Positions 1-5,247 of a stretch of DNA of 5,281 nt are shown here, piece after piece. Both the position numbers and the translations under genes were made by a program. Each line of letters opens with the position of its first letter. Position 1 is the first letter of the stretch. Under the pieces are notes generated by a model. That model searched no databases, was not told the origin of the DNA, and saw only the letters and a program-made list of their open reading frames with translations. The stretch is from an uncultured Clostridia bacterium (GTDB taxonomy: Bacteria > Bacillota > Clostridia > Peptostreptococcales > Acidaminobacteraceae), in contig CALFKA010000189.1 in assembly GCA_937880545.1 (NCBI GenBank), forward strand, positions 1 to 5,281, written 5' to 3'.

Positions 1-47
1 GGATCGATCTCTTCTAAAATTTCAAGTAAATCCCGATTATTTTCCAT
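1..47 (-). CDS. Start of a downstream gene, possibly PriCT_2/VapE-type primase (3'-truncated)
   Basis: An ATG at 47-45 opens a frame that runs off the left edge after 16 residues, MENNRDLLEILEEIDP. The last Pro is certain because CC plus any base encodes it. AAGG at 56-59 lies 7 nt upstream, and the start is 2 nt past the preceding stop, both typical of a real start in this operon. The LLEILEEIDP segment resembles the opening of phage primase/helicase proteins with an N-terminal PriCT_2 domain (often annotated virulence-associated E family), which commonly follow this helicase in phages of Gram-positive bacteria. Sixteen residues cannot prove this. That a gene starts here is likely; its identity is a contextual guess. 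Confidence 0.55.
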   Translation of the reverse strand, partial: MENNRDLLEILEEID

Positions 48-49
48 AA

Positions 50-427
50 CTACGCCTTAGCGGTGGCATCAATGACATAAGTCGGTGTGTCCATGATCTC
101 TCCCGAGAGAGGATCGATCATCATTTGGCCAGGAGCGTCTTTAGTGGATCGGCGCTCGGTAACCAAAAAGTTGTCAGAGCCTCGTCTTGCTAAGTCAAGG
201 TTTGTAGTTAACCCCTCATGCCCGACAAGTTTTGATTCTGCAGTAATGGTCACTCTAATATTTTCACGCTCCTCATACACTGGCTTAAACGCAATCTTGA
301 TAATCAATTCTCTTTTTCCATATCCAGTGTCTTCATCCAGGATGTTTTTCATGATTGTCTTGAGCTCTTTCTGGAAGAGCTTCTCTAGTTTTCCTTTTAC
401 AAAGTTAGAAAGCGTTAATTCCATCAT
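50..427 (-). CDS. Small phage protein of the 'replication terminator protein' type
   Basis: The protein is 125 residues when started at 427. That start is preferred because AAAGGAG lies at 434-440, 6 nt upstream. An ATG at 448 in the same frame has no ribosome binding site. The N-terminal 25 residues form an amphipathic helix (NFVKGKLEKLFQKELKTIMK), followed by IL-DEDTGYGKREL, then two beta-rich stretches LIIKIAFKPVYEERENIRV and ITAESKLVGHEGLTTNLDL. The C-terminal half is polar and ends in TYVIDATAKA. This arrangement, with a helix, a 'DP/DED-T-x-x-KR' turn and paired strands, resembles small phage proteins that databases label 'replication terminator protein' and that sit next to the SF2 helicase. 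That label has little experimental support as far as I know, so I give no specific function. The gene overlaps the helicase end by 23 nt. The next start lies 2 nt past its stop. Confidence 0.75.
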   Translation of the reverse strand: MMELTLSNFVKGKLEKLFQKELKTIMKNILDEDTGYGKRELIIKIAFKPVYEERENIRVTITAESKLVGHEGLTTNLDLARRGSDNFLVTERRSTKDAPGQMMIDPLSGEIMDTPTYVIDATAKA

Positions 428-3068
428 CTGTATCTCCTTTAGGGACATATGTGTCCGGGTTTAGATATCGCGGTGTGCGCCATCCGTTGGCGGCAAGCTG
501 ACTAATGACCTTGCTGGCAGCCTCTAAGCTCCAGCTGCCTACATGCTGAAAACCTTTTCTTTCGAGCAATCGGATCTGCTTAGGAGTGGACATCCCTGCG
601 TCTCTTCGCTTTTCTAACTTATTGAGGAGTAGAGACGCCTTTCCAGCACTTTCTACTTCACCAGGATAAATTCCAAATTTCTCCAAAAGATTGATTTGCT
701 TATCCGATGCCGGCTCGGACTCCCACCCGAAGGCGGGGACATATCCCGAGAGATCCTTATCCTGGATCGACATCTCGTACTGCAGCGGGTCTACTAGCTT
801 GCCTTTTTTCTTGCGCATCTCCGCCAGTCGATCTGCCAGAGCCTGCTCACGCTCTGCGACCACGTCGCTCTCGGCCTGATCCTCGACAGCTTCGAGGTCG
901 ACAGCTCCGCCGTCTTCTTCGATGAGCTGAGTCATCTTTTTGGCCACCTCATCATTACGAGCAATCAAGTGTGCCGGGTGGCAGAGCTCGTGCCGATCTG
1001 TATGCCAAAGAAAGTCCAGGAGAAGGAGATGATCCTTGTCGGGATAGAGCCGAGTGCCTCGCCCAACCATCTGGGCGTACAGACTCCGGATCCGTGTCGG
1101 CCGTAAAACGACAATGCAGTCAACCGAGGGACAGTCCCAACCTTCTGTGAGTAACATCGAGTTGCAAAGCACGTTGTATTTCCCAGTGTCAAAATCTTCT
1201 AGGATTTGAGCGCGATCCTCACTCTCTCCGTTGACTTCTGCAGCGGCGAATCCCTTTTCAAGGAGGATGTCACGAAACCGCTGCGAGGTTTTAATGAGAG
1301 GGAGAAAGACCACCGTTTTACGATCCATGCAGTGCTTGGCCATCTCTTCGGCAATCTGATAAAGATAAGGTTCTAGAGCATTTCCTAGATCGGATGCCTT
1401 GAAGTCTCCAGCCTGTTGGCTGACCTTTGAGAGATCGAGTTCCAGGGGGATCGTCAGCGCCTTGATTGGGCTGAGATACCCTTCTTTGATCGCCTTCGGG
1501 AGTGTGTACTCGTAAGCAAGTGAGTCAAAGTAAGAACCAAGATTGCGCATGTCGCCTCGATCAGGGGTCGCTGTGACGCCCAGGACATCTGCCTCGCTAA
1601 AGTGATTTAACACTCTTTGATAAGAGTCCGAGATAGCATGGTGAGCCTCGTCAACGATAATGGCGCCGAAGTGATCCGGTCGAAACCTCTCGAGTCTTTT
1701 CTCACGCATCATGCTCTGCACGGATCCAACGGTAACCTGGAACCAAGAATCCTCTGAAGTCTGCTCTGCCTTTTCTACTGAGCACTGGAGTCCTGTAGCT
1801 TTGACCAGCTTGTCAGCTGCTTGTTCTAGGAGCTCGCCTCGATGAGCGAGGACAAGGCAGCGTTCACCGCTGCGCACTTTATCCTCAATCACCTTGGCAA
1901 AGACAATCGTTTTTCCACAGTTGTGCGTGATGGTAAAATCATTCAGTAAATACCGGTTATCTTCATCAACGGTTATGCCAACATACTCGCCTACGTTCCC
2001 TGGAACGATTGAAAATCCAGTCCGAAGCACACTCTTCTTTTGCTTTCGAATGGGTGCTTTCTTGTGCGGGACTTTGGTTGGAATAATGCTACAGTCTCCA
2101 GAAATCGAAACTCGATGATAGATTCCTATAAAATCTCCGCAAGATTTTTCGCATTCTTTCACATATGCAGCTAACCCAACGGAACGACACATAAAAGCTA
2201 GATCTTCAGCTAGTTGATAAGACTTTGAAATGAAGTCGTATCCACCACAGGTAAGACTCCCATCTGTATCAATCAATCCAGCGATAACTTGAAGTCGCTC
2301 CTGATAAGGTGCAAGCTTATACGATTTGGGAACGTATTTTTCTTTGCTTTTAGATCCTGTAAGATTTAGCTCTTTCAAGGCTCTATACAGAGCAGTTCCT
2401 CTGCGCCCTTCTCTTGAGCCAACGAAATGGAAGGTACTTGCCTTTCCAGCTTGATCAACCCTGAGCGTCATTTTCCAGCGCTTGGCTTCTTTCTTGAGAA
2501 CTTCTTTTATCTCAGGAGCAGGAGTGGTTACCGTAACGCCATAACCTAACCCTCCATCACCAAGCAGAACACCTAAGAAATAGGGATCTACCCGAAGCTT
2601 TTTAGCACTATGACCTGGAAATGAGTTGATGCAGCTTGCCCTGATTAGCTTATGAATATGGCGACGATGCTTTGGCCATTCAAGCCACTCTTGCACAGTG
2701 ACATCAATCAGTTCATCAAACTTTTTCTCACAAGGATACTTAGGGTTTGACCTTTCTCGAGTTCTTACAAGAGTTAGTTTGTGGTCGCCTGTAACATAGA
2801 ATGCTTCTCCTTTTACAGGAGTGACTTTATAAATCTGTGCATGCCCTTTCTGGATGTAAAGAACATTTCTAGCGGTCCCATCAAGTCCCAGTAGTTGATC
2901 ACCAATCTTCACTTCTTCAACAGCAACTTCTTCACCGGAAGCTCTTAGGAGGCGCTCACCGATTCTATGGCATCCAGTAGGTAAGACCAGAAGCGTTTTC
3001 TTGTTTCCCTGTTCCCACTCACCATGGATCGCGTCTCGTGCTTCCTGTTGGTATGGTCGTAACTGCAT
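405..3068 (-). CDS. DEAD/DEAH-box SF2 helicase, interrupted by an intein
   Basis: The precursor is 887 residues; removing the intein (residues 33-383) leaves a 536-residue helicase. It is an ATP-dependent DNA-remodelling enzyme of the SF2 class seen in phage replication modules. Motifs in order, in precursor numbering: LRPYQQEA at 3-10; motif I split as LPTG (29-32) and CGKT (384-387); motif Ia LVLAHRGELLEQA at 405-417; motif II DEAH at 473-476; motif III TATP at 499-502; motif IV-like TVVFLP at 585-590; motif V TEGWDCP at 641-647; motif VI QMVGRGTR at 666-673. A charged linker near 720-757 leads to two tandem KQI-LLE repeats (788-866) and an acidic tail ending DDGINAF. The start at 3068 overlaps the DUF669 stop as TGATG and has only a weak GGGA upstream, so translation is probably coupled. 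The 3' end overlaps the next gene by 23 nt. Helicase assignment is firm; the DNA substrate and polarity are unknown. Confidence 0.95.
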   Translation of the reverse strand: MQLRPYQQEARDAIHGEWEQGNKKTLLVLPTGCHRIGERLLRASGEEVAVEEVKIGDQLLGLDGTARNVLYIQKGHAQIYKVTPVKGEAFYVTGDHKLTLVRTRERSNPKYPCEKKFDELIDVTVQEWLEWPKHRRHIHKLIRASCINSFPGHSAKKLRVDPYFLGVLLGDGGLGYGVTVTTPAPEIKEVLKKEAKRWKMTLRVDQAGKASTFHFVGSREGRRGTALYRALKELNLTGSKSKEKYVPKSYKLAPYQERLQVIAGLIDTDGSLTCGGYDFISKSYQLAEDLAFMCRSVGLAAYVKECEKSCGDFIGIYHRVSISGDCSIIPTKVPHKKAPIRKQKKSVLRTGFSIVPGNVGEYVGITVDEDNRYLLNDFTITHNCGKTIVFAKVIEDKVRSGERCLVLAHRGELLEQAADKLVKATGLQCSVEKAEQTSEDSWFQVTVGSVQSMMREKRLERFRPDHFGAIIVDEAHHAISDSYQRVLNHFSEADVLGVTATPDRGDMRNLGSYFDSLAYEYTLPKAIKEGYLSPIKALTIPLELDLSKVSQQAGDFKASDLGNALEPYLYQIAEEMAKHCMDRKTVVFLPLIKTSQRFRDILLEKGFAAAEVNGESEDRAQILEDFDTGKYNVLCNSMLLTEGWDCPSVDCIVVLRPTRIRSLYAQMVGRGTRLYPDKDHLLLLDFLWHTDRHELCHPAHLIARNDEVAKKMTQLIEEDGGAVDLEAVEDQAESDVVAEREQALADRLAEMRKKKGKLVDPLQYEMSIQDKDLSGYVPAFGWESEPASDKQINLLEKFGIYPGEVESAGKASLLLNKLEKRRDAGMSTPKQIRLLERKGFQHVGSWSLEAASKVISQLAANGWRTPRYLNPDTYVPKGDTDDGINAF
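434..440 (-). promoter_or_regulatory. Ribosome binding site that fixes the small gene's start at 427
   Basis: The reverse strand reads AAAGGAG, 6 nt before the tandem ATG ATG at 427-422. The site lies inside the helicase coding sequence. It decides against the more upstream in-frame ATG at 448, which has no purine-rich tract ahead of it. Confidence 0.85.
471..707 (-). repeat. Two tandem KQI-LLE repeats in the helicase C-terminus
   Basis: Two copies of a unit of about 40 residues lie in tandem after the helicase core. Copy one begins SDKQINLLEKFGI at residue 788; copy two begins TPKQIRLLERKGF at residue 828. Each is followed by a polar turn and a helix with Ala-Ser (KASLLLNKL and AASKVISQL). 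Similar small helical units occur at the ends of phage helicases and nucleases. They may be DNA- or protein-binding modules, but that is inference; the repeat itself is directly visible. Confidence 0.75.
1920..2972 (-). mobile_element. Intein with LAGLIDADG homing endonuclease, in the helicase P-loop
   Basis: The 1053-nt, 351-codon in-frame insertion is a class 1 intein. It starts with Cys33 (CHRIGERLL..., block A, followed by IGDQLLGLDG). Block B is YVTGDHKL at 91-98, with the TxxH pair Thr93/His96. The two LAGLIDADG dodecapeptides are LGVLLGDGG at 165-173 and IAGLIDTDG at 262-270, both keeping the acidic residue (Asp171, Asp269). Blocks F and G run from EYVGITVDEDNRYLL at 361 to DFTITHN, ending His382-Asn383, and the first extein residue is Cys384. 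Splicing would join LPTG to CGKT and restore a perfect Walker A motif. Every residue needed for canonical splicing is present, and no frameshift or stop is seen. Block order and the central endonuclease domain (about 160-330) match full-length, homing-competent inteins. The element is a selfish gene that copies itself into intein-less alleles by cutting at the insertion site. Its DNA is more AT-rich than the flanking helicase DNA, which fits separate ancestry. Confidence 0.96.
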
Positions 3069-3070
3069 CA
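3066..3070 (-). promoter_or_regulatory. TGATG stop/start overlap, DUF669 to helicase
   Basis: The reverse strand reads TGATG: TGA ends the DUF669 gene and ATG starts the helicase. The only Shine-Dalgarno-like bases upstream are GGGA at 3076-3079, weaker than at the other junctions. This suggests that helicase translation depends on ribosomes finishing the DUF669 gene. Confidence 0.75.
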
Positions 3071-3535
3071 GAATGTCCCGGCGCTGTATGCCTTTTGCTG
3101 AGGCTCTGTGTTGGCGTAGTCATCCGGAGGAAGGAATCTTTTGATCTCATTGGCTTGTCTCATCTCTCCGTCTTTTTCGTAAGATCTCACGCCGACTAAG
3201 CAGCGCCCTTTCCGGCCAAAGATCTTTGACCATTCCATGCGCATGGGTTCTCCCTTTTTCTTCATCCCTATGGAGGCGAAGAATGCGCTGAGAAGTCCCT
3301 CTGTCTTCGTGCTGAGTAGGAGCCAGTGCTTCAGTGTCGCTGTCCCGGCATCTGTTGTGATTTGACAATGAACAACCGCCATGGGGCATGCGTCAACCTT
3401 TTCGCTGCCTTCGAAGTGCTCTCGGTCAAGATCCGAAACAGTGAATTCATATTCGCCCTCTTCAAGAAGAATAAATTCCGAATCCTTTTGAATAGTATCG
3501 TCCCATCCGTAAGCAGTACCTCTATCTAATGACAT
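3068..3535 (-). CDS. DUF669-family phage protein, putative ssDNA-binding accessory
   Basis: This 155-residue protein has the look of the DUF669 family (PF05037) in length and position. It has an N-terminal GWDD segment, a beta-rich stretch EEGEYEFTVSDLDREHFEG at about 25-43, a central LKHWLLLSTKTEGLLSAFFASIG segment (in part at 68-90), and a beta pair GRCLVGVRSYEKDGEMR at about 110-126. It closes with IKRFLPPDD near 131-139 and a short flexible tail ending SAGTF. DUF669 proteins are regularly found beside Sak4-like/AAA_24 ATPases and SF2 helicases in phages of Gram-positive bacteria. A single-stranded-DNA-binding role has been proposed from that context and a likely OB-type fold, but I cannot show it here. 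The start at 3535 is set by AAGGAG at 3545-3550 with a 9-nt spacer. The stop overlaps the helicase start as TGATG. No nucleic-acid-binding motif is diagnostic by eye, so function remains inferred. Confidence 0.8.
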   Translation of the reverse strand: MSLDRGTAYGWDDTIQKDSEFILLEEGEYEFTVSDLDREHFEGSEKVDACPMAVVHCQITTDAGTATLKHWLLLSTKTEGLLSAFFASIGMKKKGEPMRMEWSKIFGRKGRCLVGVRSYEKDGEMRQANEIKRFLPPDDYANTEPQQKAYSAGTF

Positions 3536-3544
3536 TTTTCTTTT

Positions 3545-3550
3545 CTCCTT
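3545..3550 (-). promoter_or_regulatory. Ribosome binding site of the DUF669 gene
   Basis: The reverse strand reads AAGGAG, followed by a purine-rich 9-nt spacer (AAAAGAAAA) before the ATG at 3535. It occupies the 21-nt gap after the AAA_24 ATPase stop at 3557. That gap has no room for a promoter or terminator, which supports a single transcript. Confidence 0.82.
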
Positions 3551-3556
3551 TTCTTT

Positions 3557-4591
3557 TTAAAACGGCACCGTAATGCCTTTTTCAACCATGTATTGATAAA
3601 CCTGTGGCCATGCTCCGATGAGTACGCCATCAATGAATTCTGCCGGAAGATTTTCCAAGGGTGTGTTCATGGGGAAATAGCCCCTTAGGTAGATCACTTC
3701 TTGGATCATTTCGTCTGTGATGCTGTCCTTATCCATTAGATCCCGCAGCGCTTTTGGTAAGGGATCCTTTGCAGGTGTGGTCGGTGGCGTCTCTTTTATA
3801 GATTCTTCCTTCGGCTTAGCTTCCGACTTAGGTTCAGCCTTGCGCTCTTCCTGAATAGGTGTTTCCTTTTTCAGTTGTTCGGGATTTCCGAATAAGTGAG
3901 CGATTGGTTCGTAACTAAGCGGCAGCTCTTCTGGAAGATCAGCACGGTTTTTCGCGTCTCTTGCAGGGTGATGAGTCGTGTACATGACCCGCTCTCCGCC
4001 TACTGCCTTTTTACTTTTACTCTTGGAGTCAGTGAGGATCGTTGTCTTGTAATTTGCAAAGAGCACCATGTCGGCCCATTCTTTTGCCATCGGAGCAGTC
4101 TTTTTTTCAAGCTTTAACTCCCAGCGGTCATAAGCGCCCATTTCATCAGGCTGCTCAAATTTACGCATCATAGCATGAGCAGTCAGAACAACGTGGATCC
4201 CGGCATCGATGACATCAGACAGAAGGTTAAGCATTTTTCCAAACTCTTCTGCGAGATAGGTGTAGCCTTTGCCATATCCAAAAGACTCAATGGACGGCAC
4301 CTTGTTGATGGCTATGATGTGATCTCTAGCAAGTTTCTCGGCCCAATCTATGGTGTCAATGACAAGTGTCTTGCAAGGCTTGTTATCTCGAACAAATTTG
4401 ATCTGCTCGAGTAGCATGGTCCAACTACTCGGTGGGTCTAGCCGTGCAACATCTAGATGTTTAGTGGATCCTTCGGTGTCTATGAAGAGCGGATCCGGAA
4501 ACTTGCTCGCGAAGGTGCTTTTGCCGATCCCTTCAGGACCGTAGACAACAACCTTTTGCGCTGAGTCGATCGTGCCTCTAGTTATTTTCAT
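3557..4591 (-). CDS. RecA-fold P-loop ATPase, AAA_24 / Sak4-like phage protein
   Basis: This 344-residue protein starts KITRGTIDSAQKVVVYG, followed by a Walker A loop GPEGIGKST at residues 18-26. A Walker B strand TLVIDT lies at 75-80 (Asp79), followed by DWAE, and a sensor-like strand VVLTAHA at 134-140. This is the pattern of the AAA_24 family (PF13479), which includes Sak4-type single-strand annealing or RecA-like recombination ATPases of phages. Family knowledge suggests ATP-dependent loading or annealing on ssDNA, together with an SSB-like partner. Residues about 240-278 form a low-complexity linker rich in K, E, P and T. A separate small C-terminal domain of about 65 residues follows and ends TVPF. 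The start at 4591 is supported by AAAGGAG at 4599-4605 with a 7-nt spacer, and by TGATG coupling to the upstream ATPase. The DUF669 gene follows after 21 nt, a pairing common in phages. The ATPase class is well supported; the recombinase role is inferred. Confidence 0.88.
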   Translation of the reverse strand: MKITRGTIDSAQKVVVYGPEGIGKSTFASKFPDPLFIDTEGSTKHLDVARLDPPSSWTMLLEQIKFVRDNKPCKTLVIDTIDWAEKLARDHIIAINKVPSIESFGYGKGYTYLAEEFGKMLNLLSDVIDAGIHVVLTAHAMMRKFEQPDEMGAYDRWELKLEKKTAPMAKEWADMVLFANYKTTILTDSKSKSKKAVGGERVMYTTHHPARDAKNRADLPEELPLSYEPIAHLFGNPEQLKKETPIQEERKAEPKSEAKPKEESIKETPPTTPAKDPLPKALRDLMDKDSITDEMIQEVIYLRGYFPMNTPLENLPAEFIDGVLIGAWPQVYQYMVEKGITVPF

Positions 4592-5247
4592 CAGAACACT
4601 CCTTTCTCGTACTTCCTGGGTGCGGGCTCAGGTGTGATCCCATATCCGTCCTCAATGATGATCTGGCACTCTTCCCCGGTGCTGACTCGGGTGGCGATCG
4701 CTTGCAAGCCTTCACCTTCGAGCCACTTGCCGAAATCCCTCAGCGTATCTAAGTCCATCTGCTCGAGCTTATCCAGGAGGACAAAGCCACACTGAGGGTT
4801 AAGCTTCCTGACAATCGCTGTGGCGATTTTGAGCTGATCAGATCCCGAGAGGTTATCCCACTTGTAGCCCTGGTAAGTGAGCTCTCCTTCTTCGACTGAC
4901 AACCCTTCCAGCGGCAGGTTTGCTCCATCGAGAAGATCCATCTTTTCTTTTCTGACATTCTCAATCGAGACTGTCAGCTCATCGTATTGATCCTTGTACT
5001 TCTTTGCTTCTTCCTCTGCCTTTTTCTTGTCGAGGTTTGTTCGGACCTGTACATTGATTTCTTCGATGTCCTCGAGGCTCTTCTCAAGTTCAGCAGTAGA
5101 TTCATCCTGGAGTTCACTCACTGTCTTCATGGCCATCTGAATGTCGACCGCAAGAGCATTCTTTGCAGCTTCTGCTTTAAAGATCTCTTGCTCCAACCGA
5201 TTCATCTCATCTCGAAGCCTGACAATCTCCTTATCGGTCGCTTTCTC
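4591..5247 (-). CDS. SMC/Rad50-like ATPase, C-terminal part (5'-truncated)
   Basis: The reading frame is open to the last biological base, so this is the C-terminal 218 residues of a longer protein. The ATG at 5205 is an internal Met inside the coiled coil, not a start. Residues 1 to about 110 (fragment numbering) are a charged, heptad-like coiled coil rich in E, K, L and A. An ABC-type signature LSGSDQ follows at about 133-138, then a Walker B-like strand FVLLDKLEQMD at about 155-165, then a conserved-looking tail with IATRVSTGEEC and IIIEDGY. This is the layout of the C-terminal lobe of phage SMC/Rad50/RecN-like ATPases, whose Walker A lies in the missing N-terminal lobe. Such proteins often open phage recombination and replication cassettes and are thought to act on DNA ends or ssDNA in the cytoplasm. 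The residue after the Walker B Asp is Lys rather than the usual catalytic Glu. The stop overlaps the next start as TGATG. The fold is fairly sure; the exact role is inferred. Confidence 0.8.
   Translation of the reverse strand, partial: EKATDKEIVRLRDEMNRLEQEIFKAEAAKNALAVDIQMAMKTVSELQDESTAELEKSLEDIEEINVQVRTNLDKKKAEEEAKKYKDQYDELTVSIENVRKEKMDLLDGANLPLEGLSVEEGELTYQGYKWDNLSGSDQLKIATAIVRKLNPQCGFVLLDKLEQMDLDTLRDFGKWLEGEGLQAIATRVSTGEECQIIIEDGYGITPEPAPRKYEKGVF
4599..4605 (-). promoter_or_regulatory. Ribosome binding site of the AAA_24 ATPase
   Basis: The reverse strand reads AAAGGAG, with a 7-nt spacer to the ATG at 4591. It lies within the last codons of the upstream ATPase gene. Together with the TGATG overlap at 4589-4593 it supports translational coupling of the two genes and fixes the start. 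Confidence 0.85.

Noticed and set aside
428..448. Earlier in-frame ATG at 448 for the small protein
   Set aside because: There is no ribosome binding site upstream of 448, while AAAGGAG lies 6 nt before the ATG at 427. The longer start would also add seven residues that include the ribosome binding site sequence itself.
87..464. Plus-strand open frame opposite the small phage gene
   Set aside because: It lies antisense to a well-supported gene with a strong ribosome binding site, and its translation shows no recognisable domain.
965..1192. Minus-strand alternative-frame ORF inside the helicase
   Set aside because: It overlaps helicase motifs V and VI in another frame, and its composition and lack of a ribosome binding site mark it as a shadow.
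1894..2118. Plus-strand open frame across the intein C-terminal end
   Set aside because: It is antisense to the intein/extein junction, which is fully explained by the minus-strand frame.
1920..2972. Group I intron rather than intein
   Set aside because: The whole segment is in frame with the helicase and carries protein-splicing residues (Cys1, TxxH, His-Asn, +1 Cys), so it is removed at the protein level.
3536..3556. Promoter or terminator in the 21-nt gap between the AAA_24 and DUF669 genes
   Set aside because: The gap is filled by a ribosome binding site and a purine-rich spacer. There is no hairpin and no room for -35/-10 boxes within it.
5203..5205. ATG at 5205 as the true start of the SMC-like ATPase
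   Set aside because: The frame stays open to 5247 with coiled-coil-like residues (EIVRLRDE), no ribosome binding site is seen before 5205, and the fragment lacks the Walker A lobe the family requires.
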